From Pseudonocardia lacus (lineage in GTDB: Bacteria; Actinomycetota; Actinomycetes; Mycobacteriales; Pseudonocardiaceae), in the NCBI RefSeq assembly GCF_018531445.1, contig NZ_JAHDTH010000017.1:1-64000 (forward strand): a stretch of DNA of 64,000 nucleotides. Reading direction: 5' to 3'. Position 1 is the first letter of the stretch, and each line of letters begins with the position of its first letter. Both the position numbers and the translations under genes were made by a program. Below, piece by piece: positions 7,321-16,094 of this stretch. Below the pieces are notes generated by a model. The model worked only from the letters and a program-made list of their open reading frames with translations, was not told the origin of the DNA and made no database searches.

Positions 7321-9338
7321 ACCTTCCCGAACCGGCGGGCCAGCAGCGGGCCGATCTCCGGGTCGCGGCCGCGGAACCCGCGGTAGGCCTGCATCGGGTC
7401 CACCGACCCGCCCACCGCCAGCAGCCCCCGGCGGAATCGCTCACCGGTGGCCCGGTCGAGCCCGCCGTTGTCGGCGAACCACTCCACGGTGTCGGCGTCG
7501 AGCACCTCGCTCCAGATGTAGGAGTAGTAGGCCGCGCTGTACCCGCCGCCGAAGACGTGGTTGAAGTAGGTCGTGCGGTAGCGCGGCGGGGCGCTGGGCA
7601 CCGCCAGCCCGACGGCCTCGATCGCGGCCGCCTCGAACGCCAGCACGTCGTCGGGCACCTCGTCGGGCGCGAGCCGGTGCCACGCCTGGTCGAGCAGGGT
7701 GGCGGCCAGGTACTCGGTGGTGGCGAAGCCCTCGCCGTAGGCCCGCGATTCGGCCAGCCGGGCCACCAGCGCCGGGTCGAGCGGCTCGTCGGTGGCGTGG
7801 TGGCGGGCGTAGCCGGGCAGGATCTCCGGGTGGTCCAGCCACATCTCGTTGACCTGCGACGGGTACTCCACGAAGTCGCGGGGCACGCTCGTGCCGGAGA
7901 ACGTCGGGAAGCGCACGTCGGAGAACAGCCCGTGCAGCGCGTGGCCGAACTCGTGGAACGCCGTGCGCACGTTGTCCAGGGTGAGCAGCGTCGGCTCGCC
8001 GTCGGCCGGCTTGGCGATGTTCAGCGTGTTCAGCACCACCGGCCGCGTGCCCAGCAGGTGCGACTGCGACACGAAGGAGTTCATCCACGCCCCGCCGCGC
8101 TTGGAGTCGCGGGCGTAGGGGTCGAACACGAACAGCCCCAGCTGCCCCGCCTCGTCGTGCACGTCGAAGACGCGCACGTCGGGGTGGTACAGCGGCAGGT
8201 CGGTGCGCTCGGCGAAGCGCAGCCCGTAGAGCAGCCCGGCGGCCCGGAAGACGCCGTCGCGCAGCACCCGGTCGAGCTCGAAGTACGGGCGCAGCGCCTC
8301 GCCGTCGAGGTCGAAGCGCTCCCGGCGCACGCGCTCGGCGTAGAAGGCGCGGTCCCACGGCTCGATCGGGTGGCCCGCGGCGGCGGCCAGCTCCTCGGCC
8401 TCGGTGGCGGCGTTGGCCGCGGCCACCGGGGCGAGCCGGTCGAGCATCGCGTCCATCGCCTCGACCGTGCCGGCGGTGGCCGGCTCCACCGACCACGACG
8501 CGTGGTGCGGGTGGCCCAGCAGGCGGGCCCGCTCGGCCCGGAGCGCGACCATGCGCCGCACGATGGCGGTGGTGTCGTTCGCGTCGCCGCGGGCACCGCG
8601 CGTGACCGACGCCGTGTGCACCCGCTCGCGCAACGCCCGGTTCGCCAGCGACGCCAGTACGGGCTGGCCGGTCGGCAGCACCATCGTGATCAGGTAGCCG
8701 TCCAGCCCGCGGGCCTTCGCGGCCGTCGCCGCGGCCGAGATCGCGTCCGCGGACAGGCCGTCGAGCTCGGCGACGTCGGTGACGTGCACGGCGGCGTCGT
8801 TCGCCCCGGCCAGCAGCTTGCTCCCGAACTCCGTCGACAACGCCGACAGCTCGGCGTTCAGCTCCCGCAGCCGCGCCTGCTCGGCGGGGCCGAGGCGGGC
8901 ACCCGCGCGCACGGCGTCGCGGTGGTAGCGCTCCAGGAGGCGGAGGGACTCCGGGTCGAGGCCGAGCTCGTCGCGGGCGGTGAACAGGGCCTCGATCCGG
9001 GCGAACAGCGCCGGGTCGAGGGTGATGGCGTCGCGGTGCGCGGCCAGGCACGGTGCCATCTGGGCCTCGATCGCCCGGATGCCCTCGGTGCTGCATGAGG
9101 CGACCAGCGTGAAGAACACCGCCGAGACGCGCTGCAGCGTCCGACCCGACCGCTCCAGCGCCACGATCGTGTTCTCGAAGGTCGCCGCCGCGGGGTCGGC
9201 GGTGACCGCCTCGACCTCGGCGCGCTGCTCGGCCATCCCGGCCTCGAACGCCGGCGCGAAGTGCTCCTCGCGGATCGCGGCGAAGTCGGGGTAACCGAAC
9301 GGCAGCGGGCTGGGGACGAGGAACGGGTTCGTGCTCAC
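7317..9338 (-). CDS. M3-family zinc metallopeptidase (oligopeptidase A / Dcp type)
   Basis: A 673-residue cytosolic peptidase that degrades short peptides. The zinc motif is HEFGH (residues 462-466) in FHEFGHALHGLFS, followed by the third-ligand region EYPSQVNEMW. The N-terminus STNPFLVPSPLPFGYPDF is typical of actinobacterial M3 enzymes. GTG 9338 was preferred to ATG 9350 because the family starts there and because TATGCT ends seven bases upstream, fitting a leaderless mRNA. No signal peptide is seen. Confidence 0.93.
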   Translation of the reverse strand: MSTNPFLVPSPLPFGYPDFAAIREEHFAPAFEAGMAEQRAEVEAVTADPAAATFENTIVALERSGRTLQRVSAVFFTLVASCSTEGIRAIEAQMAPCLAAHRDAITLDPALFARIEALFTARDELGLDPESLRLLERYHRDAVRAGARLGPAEQARLRELNAELSALSTEFGSKLLAGANDAAVHVTDVAELDGLSADAISAAATAAKARGLDGYLITMVLPTGQPVLASLANRALRERVHTASVTRGARGDANDTTAIVRRMVALRAERARLLGHPHHASWSVEPATAGTVEAMDAMLDRLAPVAAANAATEAEELAAAAGHPIEPWDRAFYAERVRRERFDLDGEALRPYFELDRVLRDGVFRAAGLLYGLRFAERTDLPLYHPDVRVFDVHDEAGQLGLFVFDPYARDSKRGGAWMNSFVSQSHLLGTRPVVLNTLNIAKPADGEPTLLTLDNVRTAFHEFGHALHGLFSDVRFPTFSGTSVPRDFVEYPSQVNEMWLDHPEILPGYARHHATDEPLDPALVARLAESRAYGEGFATTEYLAATLLDQAWHRLAPDEVPDDVLAFEAAAIEAVGLAVPSAPPRYRTTYFNHVFGGGYSAAYYSYIWSEVLDADTVEWFADNGGLDRATGERFRRGLLAVGGSVDPMQAYRGFRGRDPEIGPLLARRFGKV

Positions 9339-9345
9339 CCGCCCG

Positions 9346-9351
9346 AGCATA
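9346..9351 (-). promoter_or_regulatory. -10 element (TATGCT) of M3 peptidase gene
   Basis: TATGCT on the minus strand, seven bases before GTG 9338; supports that start. Confidence 0.45.
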
Positions 9352-9399
9352 TGTCGCGGACCTTGACCTGCACCCGGGTCGAGGTCGAAGACTGGCCGC

Positions 9400-10191
9400 A
9401 TGACCACCGACGGTTCCATCGACCCGGACGCCTACCTGGCCCGGATCGGGGCCGACCGCCCGCGCGGCACCACCCTCGCCGACCTGGCCGCCCTGCACGC
9501 CGCGCACCCGCGGGCCGTCCCGTTCGAGGACTACGACATCCACCTCGGCGTGCCGCTCTCGCTCGACACCGACCGGCTCTTCGACAAGGTCGTCACCCGC
9601 GGCCGGGGCGGGTTCTGCTACGAGCTCAACGGGCTGTTCGCCGTCCTGCTGCGCGAGCTGGGCTTCGACGTCACGCTGTGCTCGGCGTTCGACGTCGGCC
9701 CGGACGGCGGGCACGGCCCCGACTTCGAACACCTGCGGCTGCTCGTGCGCACCGACGACGGACCGTACCTGGCCGACGTCGGCAACGGGGCCTCGTGGAC
9801 CGCGCCGGTGCCGCTGGAGCCCGGCACGCACGGCGACACCCAGGTCCACCGCGACGGCGAGCTGTGGTGGGCGTTCCGGCGCACCCACCAGGGGCACTGG
9901 GAGCGCGAGTGGGCCTGGACGCTGCGCCCGCGCGAGCTGGCCGAGTTCCTGCCCCGCTGCCGCTACCAGGAGAACGACCCGCACTCGCACTTCGTGAACC
10001 GCCGACTCGCCGCGCTGGCCACCGAGCACGGCCGCATCTCCGTGGTCAACGGCGTGCTCAAGGAGACCGAGGGCGACCGGCAGACCGAACGCACCCTCGA
10101 CCCCGACGAGGAACGCGCCGTGCTCGTCGACCGCTTCGGCATCGACCTGGGCGGCCGGGAGTGGAAGACCGGCCCCCCGCTCACCCCATGA
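9400..10191 (+). CDS. nat: Arylamine N-acetyltransferase
   Basis: A 263-residue enzyme that transfers acetyl from acetyl-CoA to arylamines and hydrazines through a Cys-His-Asp triad. The triad is visible as RGGFCYELN (Cys73), FEHLRLLV (His111) and YLADVGNG (Asp126). The N-terminal VPFEDYDIHLG also fits. In mycobacteria NAT acts on isoniazid and sits in a sterol catabolism cluster, but no sterol genes are present here. Its last 11 bases overlap the 3' end of the convergent GMC oxidoreductase. Confidence 0.93.
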   Translation: MTTDGSIDPDAYLARIGADRPRGTTLADLAALHAAHPRAVPFEDYDIHLGVPLSLDTDRLFDKVVTRGRGGFCYELNGLFAVLLRELGFDVTLCSAFDVGPDGGHGPDFEHLRLLVRTDDGPYLADVGNGASWTAPVPLEPGTHGDTQVHRDGELWWAFRRTHQGHWEREWAWTLRPRELAEFLPRCRYQENDPHSHFVNRRLAALATEHGRISVVNGVLKETEGDRQTERTLDPDEERAVLVDRFGIDLGGREWKTGPPLTP

Positions 10192-11683
10192 GCCGCGCCG
10201 CGCGCTCCCCGATCGCGACGGCCGTGGCGGCGGTGCCGCGGCGCGGGACGGCCGGCAGCACCGAGGTGTCGGCCACCCGCAGCCCCTCGTGCCCCATGAC
10301 CCGCAGCTGGGGGTCGACGACCCGGCCCATCGCCGCGCTGCCGCTCAGGTGCACGGCCGTCGTCAGGTTCGCGGCGATCCAGCCGTCCAACGCGCGGTCG
10401 GTGCCCAGCACGTCGCCACCGGGCGCGACCCGCGCGCCCGACCCGGCCCGCAGCAGATCGGCCGCGGTGCGGATGACGTGGCGCAGCCGGCGGCGGTCGT
10501 GCTCGGTGCGCAGGTAGCCGTAGCGGATCAGCGGGCGCTCGCGCGGGTCGGGCGAGACCAGCGCGATGGAGCCGCGACTGTCCGGGACCTGCAGCGCGCA
10601 CATCAGGTGCAGCGGGCCGCCCGGCACGAACGGGCGCACGAACAGCAGCACCTCGCCGTCGCCCGCCGGATCGGCGCCGCAGTCGAGGTCGAGGCCGGCC
10701 TGGCTGCCCGGCGCGTGCGGGTGCGCGGGCGGGTCGGTGTCGGCGAACGGCACGTACACCGCCGGGTGGTCGGACCAGTCGCGGCCGACCGGGAGGTCGA
10801 GCCGGACCCGGACGCCCGCGGCCCGCAGCTCGTCGGCCGGACCGATGCCCGACAGCATCAGCAGCTGCGCCGACCCGACGGCACCCGCGCACAGCACGAC
10901 CTCACCGGCCTCGACGGTGCTGCCGTCGACCAGTTCGACGCCGCGGGCGCGGTCGCCGTCGAACAGGATCTGGGCGACCGACGCGTTCCCCCGCACCGTC
11001 ACGCCCGGTGCGGCGCGCAGGTAGGCGGTGGCCGGGTCGGCCCGCACGCCGTCGACGGCGTTGCACGGGATCAGCCCGACCCCCGGCGGCGCGCCCGCGT
11101 TCTTGTCGGGTTCGGGCGGGAACCCCAGCGCCGCGGCCGCCCGCAGGAACCGCTCGGTCGCCGGGTGCAGCAGGTCCCCGCCGGCCCGCCGCACCGGCAC
11201 CGGCCCCGCGCTCCCGTGCCCCCACCGTCCCGGTTCAGGAAAGCCACGATGCTGCCCTGTGGGTACAGCAACGTGGCTTTCCTGAACTCCGGGCGGGGCG
11301 GGGACGGCGTGGTCCAGGTCGGTTTCGGCGCGGTGGTAGGCGGCGACGAGGTCGGGCCAGGACCATCCGGGTTGGGCCCAGTCGCGGGTGTCGGCGGGGG
11401 TCGCCCAGACCCAGTTGGCGCCGTTGATCGCGCCGGAGCCGCCCAGGCCGCGGCCCCGCGGCACCACGGCGGGCGAGCCGGGGCGCAGCTCGGCGGCGTA
11501 GGCCCAGTTCCGGGGGTGGGTGGGCGAGGTCGCGGCCAGCGAGCCGGCGTCGCGGACGTCGGGTGGCACGTCCGCGGGGCCGGCCTCGAGCAGCAGCACC
11601 CGCCCGGGCAGGCGCCCGGCCAGGGCGCACCCGGCCGAGCCCCCGCCGATGACGAGGGTGTCGTAGCCGCCGCGGTGGTCCAC
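10181..11683 (-). CDS. GMC-family FAD oxidoreductase with in-frame repeat insertion
   Basis: A 500-residue flavoprotein of the glucose-methanol-choline family. It has the N-terminal dinucleotide fold (TLVIGGGSAGCALAGRL, LLLEAGP), GRGLGGSGAINGANW, and the C-terminal catalytic region HLSGSAAMGRVVDPQLRV and VADTSVLP. It oxidises an alcohol; the substrate is unknown and a MftG-like role is possible but unproven. Residues ~133-150 are encoded by a copy of repeat family 1, inserted without breaking the frame between DHAVPAPPG and GHGSAGPVPVRR. GTG 11683 start; divergent from the M18 aminopeptidase by 20 bases. Confidence 0.88.
   Translation of the reverse strand: MDHRGGYDTLVIGGGSAGCALAGRLPGRVLLLEAGPADVPPDVRDAGSLAATSPTHPRNWAYAAELRPGSPAVVPRGRGLGGSGAINGANWVWATPADTRDWAQPGWSWPDLVAAYHRAETDLDHAVPAPPGVQESHVAVPTGQHRGFPEPGRWGHGSAGPVPVRRAGGDLLHPATERFLRAAAALGFPPEPDKNAGAPPGVGLIPCNAVDGVRADPATAYLRAAPGVTVRGNASVAQILFDGDRARGVELVDGSTVEAGEVVLCAGAVGSAQLLMLSGIGPADELRAAGVRVRLDLPVGRDWSDHPAVYVPFADTDPPAHPHAPGSQAGLDLDCGADPAGDGEVLLFVRPFVPGGPLHLMCALQVPDSRGSIALVSPDPRERPLIRYGYLRTEHDRRRLRHVIRTAADLLRAGSGARVAPGGDVLGTDRALDGWIAANLTTAVHLSGSAAMGRVVDPQLRVMGHEGLRVADTSVLPAVPRRGTAATAVAIGERAARLMG
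11234..11286. repeat. Palindromic repeat family 1, copy inside GMC gene
   Basis: Arms at 11234-11254 and 11266-11286 (20 of 21 pairs) with an 11-base loop; core TTCAGGAAAGCCACG. The same element is intergenic at 33012 and 47025. Here it is translated within the GMC oxidoreductase. Confidence 0.9.
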
Positions 11684-11703
11684 GTGGGGGAGGATTGCAG
11701 CCG

Positions 11704-12963
11704 ATGGACGATCTCGCGCAGGACCTGGCCGACTTCATCGTCGACTCGCCCACCCCGTACCACGCCGTCGCCGAGGCGGTCCGCAGGCTGGCCGCGGCGG
11801 GCTTCACCGAACAGGCGGAGTCGGCGCCGTGGTCGACGGAACCGGGCGGGCGCTTCCTGGTCCGCGACGGCACGTTCGCGGCCTGGTACGTGCCGGAGTC
11901 GGCGGGGCCGGGCAGCCCGCTGCGGATCATGGCGGCGCACACCGACTCGCCGACCCTGCGCATCAAGCCGAACCCGGACGTCGGCGTGGCCGGCTGGCGG
12001 CAGGTGGCCGTCGAGGTCTACGGCGGCGCGCTGTGGAACTCCTGGCTCGACCGCGACCTCGGCGTCGCGGGCCGGTTGGCGCTCTACGACGGCAGCATCG
12101 CGCTGGTCGACGTGGCCCGGCCGCTGCTGCGGGTGCCGCAGTTGGCGATCCACCTCGACCGGCAGGTCAACCAGGGCCTGAAGCTGGACGCGCAGCAGCA
12201 CCTGCTGCCGATCTGGGGCCTGGGCGCGCCGGTCGAGGGCGAGCTGGTCGAGTTCCTGGCCGCGGAGGCGGGCGTCGCCGCGGCGGAGGTCGCCGCGCAC
12301 GACCTCGTCGTGTACGACCTCACCCCGCCGGCCCGGCTGGGCGAGCGGTTCGAGCTGCTGGCCGCGCCCCGGCTGGACAACCTGTCGTCGGTGCACGCCG
12401 GGCTGCACGCGCTGCTGGCCGCGGCCGAGCACGCGACCGACGTGATCCCGGTGCTGGTCGGCTTCGATCACGAGGAGATCGGCAGCGGCTCGGCGACCGG
12501 CGCCTCCGGTCCGCTGCTGGAGAACGTGCTGACCGCGCTGGCCGGCGGCCACGACGCCCGCGCGGCCGCGTTCGCCCGCTCGCGCTGCCTGTCGGTGGAC
12601 GTGACGCACGCCGCCCATCCGAACTACCTGCACCTGCACGAGCCGACGCACCGCACGCTGCCCAACGACGGCCCGGCGCTGAAGGTCAACGCGAACCAGC
12701 GCTACGCCACGGACGCGCCCGGCGCCGCGGCCTGGCACCGGGCCTGCCGCGACGCCGGCGTCCCGACGCAGGTGTTCGTGGGGCGCAACACGGTGCCCTG
12801 CGGTTCGACGGTCGGCCCGCTGCTGGCCACCCGGTTGGGCATCCGCACCGTCGACGTCGGGATCCCGGTGCTGAGCATGCACTCGGCCCGCGAGCTGTGC
12901 GGCGTCGACGACCCGGCGCACCTGGCCGCCGCGGCCACCGCGTTCCTCACCGACCCGATCTGA
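11704..12963 (+). CDS. apeB: M18-family aspartyl aminopeptidase
   Basis: A 419-residue cytosolic metallo-aminopeptidase that removes N-terminal acidic residues. Metal-binding and catalytic segments are visible: MAAHTDSPTLRIKP, LDNLSSVHAG, GFDHEEIGSGSATGA and IPVLSMHSARELCG near the C-terminus. Length and residue pattern match the M18 family. ATG 11704 was preferred over the in-frame TTG 11695, because GGAGG ends ten bases before the ATG. No partner genes suggest a specific pathway. Confidence 0.93.
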   Translation: MDDLAQDLADFIVDSPTPYHAVAEAVRRLAAAGFTEQAESAPWSTEPGGRFLVRDGTFAAWYVPESAGPGSPLRIMAAHTDSPTLRIKPNPDVGVAGWRQVAVEVYGGALWNSWLDRDLGVAGRLALYDGSIALVDVARPLLRVPQLAIHLDRQVNQGLKLDAQQHLLPIWGLGAPVEGELVEFLAAEAGVAAAEVAAHDLVVYDLTPPARLGERFELLAAPRLDNLSSVHAGLHALLAAAEHATDVIPVLVGFDHEEIGSGSATGASGPLLENVLTALAGGHDARAAAFARSRCLSVDVTHAAHPNYLHLHEPTHRTLPNDGPALKVNANQRYATDAPGAAAWHRACRDAGVPTQVFVGRNTVPCGSTVGPLLATRLGIRTVDVGIPVLSMHSARELCGVDDPAHLAAAATAFLTDPI

Positions 12964-13034
12964 TCGGGCAGGTCGATCACGGCTCGATCACGGCGCGCCC
13001 GGCGCTGCGGGTTTTCGGAACGGCCCGATTCACC

Positions 13035-13040
13035 TACCGT
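13035..13040 (+). promoter_or_regulatory. -10 element (TACCGT) of small GGPLDG gene
   Basis: TACCGT ends seven bases before GTG 13048, fitting a leaderless message and deciding between GTG 13039 and GTG 13048. Confidence 0.45.
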
Positions 13041-13047
13041 GGTCGGC

Positions 13048-13311
13048 GTGCCCCCGGATCGCGCGCACGCCGAGCCGCCCGACAGGCGAGTCACGGTCAC
13101 CGACGACGAGGTGTGGCGTCCGGGCCGGCGCGACGTCTACTGGTTCGTCGGCGGTCCGCTCGACGGTCGCGTGCAGACCCGTCCCGCGGCCGAGCCCGTG
13201 CCGTCCTGCATCCGGTACGTGCACCTGCACGAGGGCCCCAAGATCGTGCACTACTACGACCTGACCGAGGTCGCCGGGCACGGCGGGGAGTACCGGCTGC
13301 GCGCGAGCTGA
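13048..13311 (+). CDS. Small GGPLDG-motif protein of unknown function
   Basis: An 87-residue protein with the motif YWFVGGPLDGR, then a segment ending IRYVHLHEGPKIVHYYDL. Small proteins with a GGPLDG motif are common in actinobacteria and their phages, but I know of no assigned function. It has no signal peptide or membrane segment. The MpaB-like gene follows 65 bases downstream on the same strand, so they may be co-transcribed. Confidence 0.6.
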   Translation: MPPDRAHAEPPDRRVTVTDDEVWRPGRRDVYWFVGGPLDGRVQTRPAAEPVPSCIRYVHLHEGPKIVHYYDLTEVAGHGGEYRLRAS

Positions 13312-13376
13312 GGCGCTCGGCTCGCGCGTCCGGCCGAACGGTGTTGTCCTGGAGGCGACGTCGTCGGAGGTGGCCG

Positions 13377-14219
13377 GTGGAGGACAACGGGCTGTTCGGG
13401 CCGGACTCGGTCACCTGGCGGGTGCACCTGGAGCCGCTGATGTGGGTCGGCGGGCTGCGGGCGCTGCTGCTGCAGTCGCTGCACCCGCGGGTGATGCGCG
13501 GCACCTACCAGAACTCGGCGCTGTTCGACCCGGCCAAGGGCTGGGCGCGGTTCCAGCGCACGGTGGAGTTCGTCAGCATCCGCACGTTCGGCACCACCGC
13601 CGAGGTCGAGGACGCGGCGGCGCGGGTGCGCAGGCTGCACGGCTCGCTGCGCGGGCACGACCCGGACACCGGCCGCTCGTTCCGGCTGGACGAGCCGGAG
13701 TACCTGCGCTGGGTGCACAGCACCGAGGTCGACTCCTACGCGCAGGTGGCGCTGCGCGCCGGCATCCTCGACGGCGCGGGCGCCGACCGCTACCTCGCGG
13801 AGAGCGTGCGGGCGGCGCGGGTGATCGGCCTGGACGACGCGCCCACCTCGCGCGCGGAGATGGCCGCCTACCTGCAGCGGATGCGCCCGCGGCTGGCGCT
13901 CACCGACGAGGCGCGGATGGCGGTCGGCAACCTGTTCGCGCCGAAGGGGCACGCACCCGCCCTGATCAAGCTGGCCATCCCGACGGTGGCGCTGGTCTCG
14001 CTCGCGACGCTGCCGCGCTGGGGCCGGCGGATGTACGGGCTACCCGGCCTGCCCACGACCGACCTGGCCGCGACGGCGACGCTGCGCGCGCTCCGCACCG
14101 CCACCGACGTCCTGCCCGACGTCCCGGCGCCGCCGGGGATCGAGCGCGCCCGGCGGTTGGTGCGGTCGGTGGACGATGTATCAGAGCCGCGGTCCGTCGC
14201 TCGTATTGTTGGCGGCTAG
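13377..14219 (+). CDS. MpaB-type oxygenase (DUF2236)
   Basis: A 280-residue protein of the DUF2236/MpaB family, haem-containing oxygenases named for the rubber oxygenase and found widely in actinobacteria. Typical blocks are SVTWRVHLEPLMWVGGLRALLLQSLHPRVM near the N-terminus, LRWVHSTEVDSYAQVA in the middle, and a hydrophobic C-terminal part. The histidines in LHPRV and WVHST are the likely haem-region residues. GTG 13377 was chosen because GGAGG ends six bases upstream. The substrate is unknown. Confidence 0.85.
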   Translation: MEDNGLFGPDSVTWRVHLEPLMWVGGLRALLLQSLHPRVMRGTYQNSALFDPAKGWARFQRTVEFVSIRTFGTTAEVEDAAARVRRLHGSLRGHDPDTGRSFRLDEPEYLRWVHSTEVDSYAQVALRAGILDGAGADRYLAESVRAARVIGLDDAPTSRAEMAAYLQRMRPRLALTDEARMAVGNLFAPKGHAPALIKLAIPTVALVSLATLPRWGRRMYGLPGLPTTDLAATATLRALRTATDVLPDVPAPPGIERARRLVRSVDDVSEPRSVARIVGG

Positions 14220-14240
14220 CGAGCCCGGGGGCCTCGCTAC

Positions 14241-14272
14241 CCGCCGCCCGGCATGTCACCGCCGGGCAGCGG
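14241..14272. terminator. Hairpin between convergent MpaB and MFS genes
   Basis: Arms at 14241-14252 and 14261-14272 pair at 11 of 12 positions with an eight-base loop. The hairpin overlaps the MFS gene's last codons and lies 22 bases after the MpaB stop, so it could serve both. Confidence 0.5.
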
Positions 14273-15416
14273 AGCCGGGCCCGGGCGTGGGGGCGCCCGG
14301 CCGGCTCCGCAGCAGCCGCGGCAGGGCGGCCGCGACCAGCAGGCCCAGCGCGGCGAGCGCGGGCACCTCGCCGACCACCCAGGCCGCGTAGATCGCGAAC
14401 GAGACGACGTCGGTGCCCAGCCCGGCCACCGACGTCACGGTGGCCCGCGAGTGGCTGGCGATCCGGTCCTGCAGGCGGGCGTCGCAGACCACGACGACCG
14501 CCCGGTAGATGCCGTAGAACGCGGCGGTGGCGGCCACCCCGACGACCGGCTGCGCGAGCAGCCCGGCCGCGCCGAACAGCAGCATCGCCACCGCGAGCAG
14601 CGCCCCGAGCGCGCCGGCGCCGAGCCGGTTGACCAGCCCGGCCGCACTCGCGCCGAGCACCCCGGCCAGCACGATCGGCAGGTCGACGACCGGCACCCAG
14701 GCCACCGGCACCCCCCAGGAGGCCAGGGCGAGCGGGAAGTACTCCTCGACGGAGTCGAAGGCGGCCACGGCCATCACCGCCACCAGCACGGCGCGCGCGC
14801 CGTCGCGGGCCGCGGCCTCGGAGAGGCCCACCTTGAGGGTGGCCAGGTAGCCGAGTTCCTCGCCCTCGTCGTCGTCCTCGTCGGTGCGCGGTGCCTCGGG
14901 GATGCGGCTCGCGAGCAGCGCGGCGAGCAGCGCCACGCCGACGCTCACCCACCCGGCCAGCTGGTAGCCGCCGAGGGAGAACAGCGCCGTGCCCGCCGCG
15001 GCCGCCGGCAGCTGGGACGTCAGCTCGGCCGCGCTGACCCGGCCGTTGACGGCGGCGTAGTGCTCCCGCGCGCCCGCGGCCACCAGGCCGTCGTAGAGGA
15101 GGGCCTCCTGCGCGCCGGACACCAGTGAGGAGCCGATCCCCCAGAGCACGAAACCGGCCGCGAACCCGGCGAACTCGGGCAGCAGCACCCAGGCCGCGAA
15201 CCCGACGGCGCGGATGATGTCGCCCGCGACGAGACAGCCGCGGCGGGAGAACCGGTCGGCGACGACGCCCGAGGGCACCTCGACGAGCACCCCGACCGCC
15301 GACCAGATCGCGAACAGCAGCGAGATCTGCAGGTCGGACAACCCGCTGTCGACGAACAGCAGCGCGTACAGCGGGTAGATCGGGACGGAATCGGCCAGCA
15401 CCGCCCACCCGAGCAT
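14256..15416 (-). CDS. MFS transporter
   Basis: A 386-residue protein with about twelve membrane segments. The loop between helices 2 and 3 has the MFS signature (GVVADRFSRRGCLVAGD), and a charged acidic loop (DEDDDEGEE) separates the two halves. The first helix begins right after ATG 15416, which is consistent with a near-complete start, although a slightly longer N-terminus cannot be excluded. The substrate is unknown; no regulator is adjacent. Confidence 0.85.
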   Translation of the reverse strand: MLGWAVLADSVPIYPLYALLFVDSGLSDLQISLLFAIWSAVGVLVEVPSGVVADRFSRRGCLVAGDIIRAVGFAAWVLLPEFAGFAAGFVLWGIGSSLVSGAQEALLYDGLVAAGAREHYAAVNGRVSAAELTSQLPAAAAGTALFSLGGYQLAGWVSVGVALLAALLASRIPEAPRTDEDDDEGEELGYLATLKVGLSEAAARDGARAVLVAVMAVAAFDSVEEYFPLALASWGVPVAWVPVVDLPIVLAGVLGASAAGLVNRLGAGALGALLAVAMLLFGAAGLLAQPVVGVAATAAFYGIYRAVVVVCDARLQDRIASHSRATVTSVAGLGTDVVSFAIYAAWVVGEVPALAALGLLVAAALPRLLRSRPGAPTPGPGSAARR

Positions 15417-15613
15417 GCGTCGGGCCAGCGGCCGGGCCGGGGGCGGTAGGGAACGTCAACCAGGCATGCGCCGGACCCTAATTGACCGTCGCCGCAGCGC
15501 AAACGGATTTACCGCGGACATCGCGGCGAGAACAGGCCAACTGTTGGTCACTCACGGACGGGCACCGGACGCTGGCAGGCCGTGACCCGTAGTCTCCGCA
15601 CATGGCGGTCCAC

Positions 15614-15627
15614 CCCCTCGTGAGGGG
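15614..15627. promoter_or_regulatory. Short perfect hairpin CCCCTCGTGAGGGG
   Basis: A 6+2+6 palindrome in the gap upstream of the haemoglobin gene. It could be a regulator site or transcript hairpin; no assignment made. Confidence 0.25.
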
Positions 15628-15696
15628 AACGTCGTCCGGCCGCGCCGATCGGACGACCACGGCGACACCACCCGGCCCGCGGGTCGGGATCCCGCG

Positions 15697-16092
15697 GTGA
15701 GCGAGGACGCGATGAGCGCCTTCGACTCGGTCGGCGGCGCCCCGGCGGTGCGCGCCGCTGTCGACGAGCTGTACGTGCGGCTGCGCGACGACCCGGTCCT
15801 GTCCGAGTACTTCGTCGACCTCGACATGGCCCGGCTCAAGGCGCACCAGCGCGCGTTCATCGCCGCGGCCATCGGCGGTCCCGAGGTCTACAGCGGCAGC
15901 GACATGGCCGCCGCGCACCGCGGCCTGGGGATCACCGACCAGGACTTCGACGCCGTGACCCGGCACCTGGTCGACACCCTGGCCGGGCTGGGCGCGCCGA
16001 CCTCGGTGCTGGCCCGGATCGGCGGGCGGCTGGCCGCGCTGCGCCCCGACGTCGTCACCGCGCCCACGCCGCCGACGGCGCTCGGGGCCTGA
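15697..16092 (+). CDS. Group 1 truncated haemoglobin
   Basis: A ~131-residue globin of the truncated type (TrHbN-like): FDSVGGAPAVRAAVDELYVRLRDDP, then LKAHQRAFIAAAIGGPEVYSG, then the proximal-His region AAAHRGLGITDQDFDAV. Tyr in ELYVRL fits the B10 position that stabilises bound O2. Such globins detoxify nitric oxide or bind O2. GTG 15697 and ATG 15712 are both possible starts; the domain begins after either. It is convergent with the CxxC flavoprotein, with two bases between stops. Confidence 0.9.
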   Translation: MSEDAMSAFDSVGGAPAVRAAVDELYVRLRDDPVLSEYFVDLDMARLKAHQRAFIAAAIGGPEVYSGSDMAAAHRGLGITDQDFDAVTRHLVDTLAGLGAPTSVLARIGGRLAALRPDVVTAPTPPTALGA

Positions 16093-16094
16093 GC

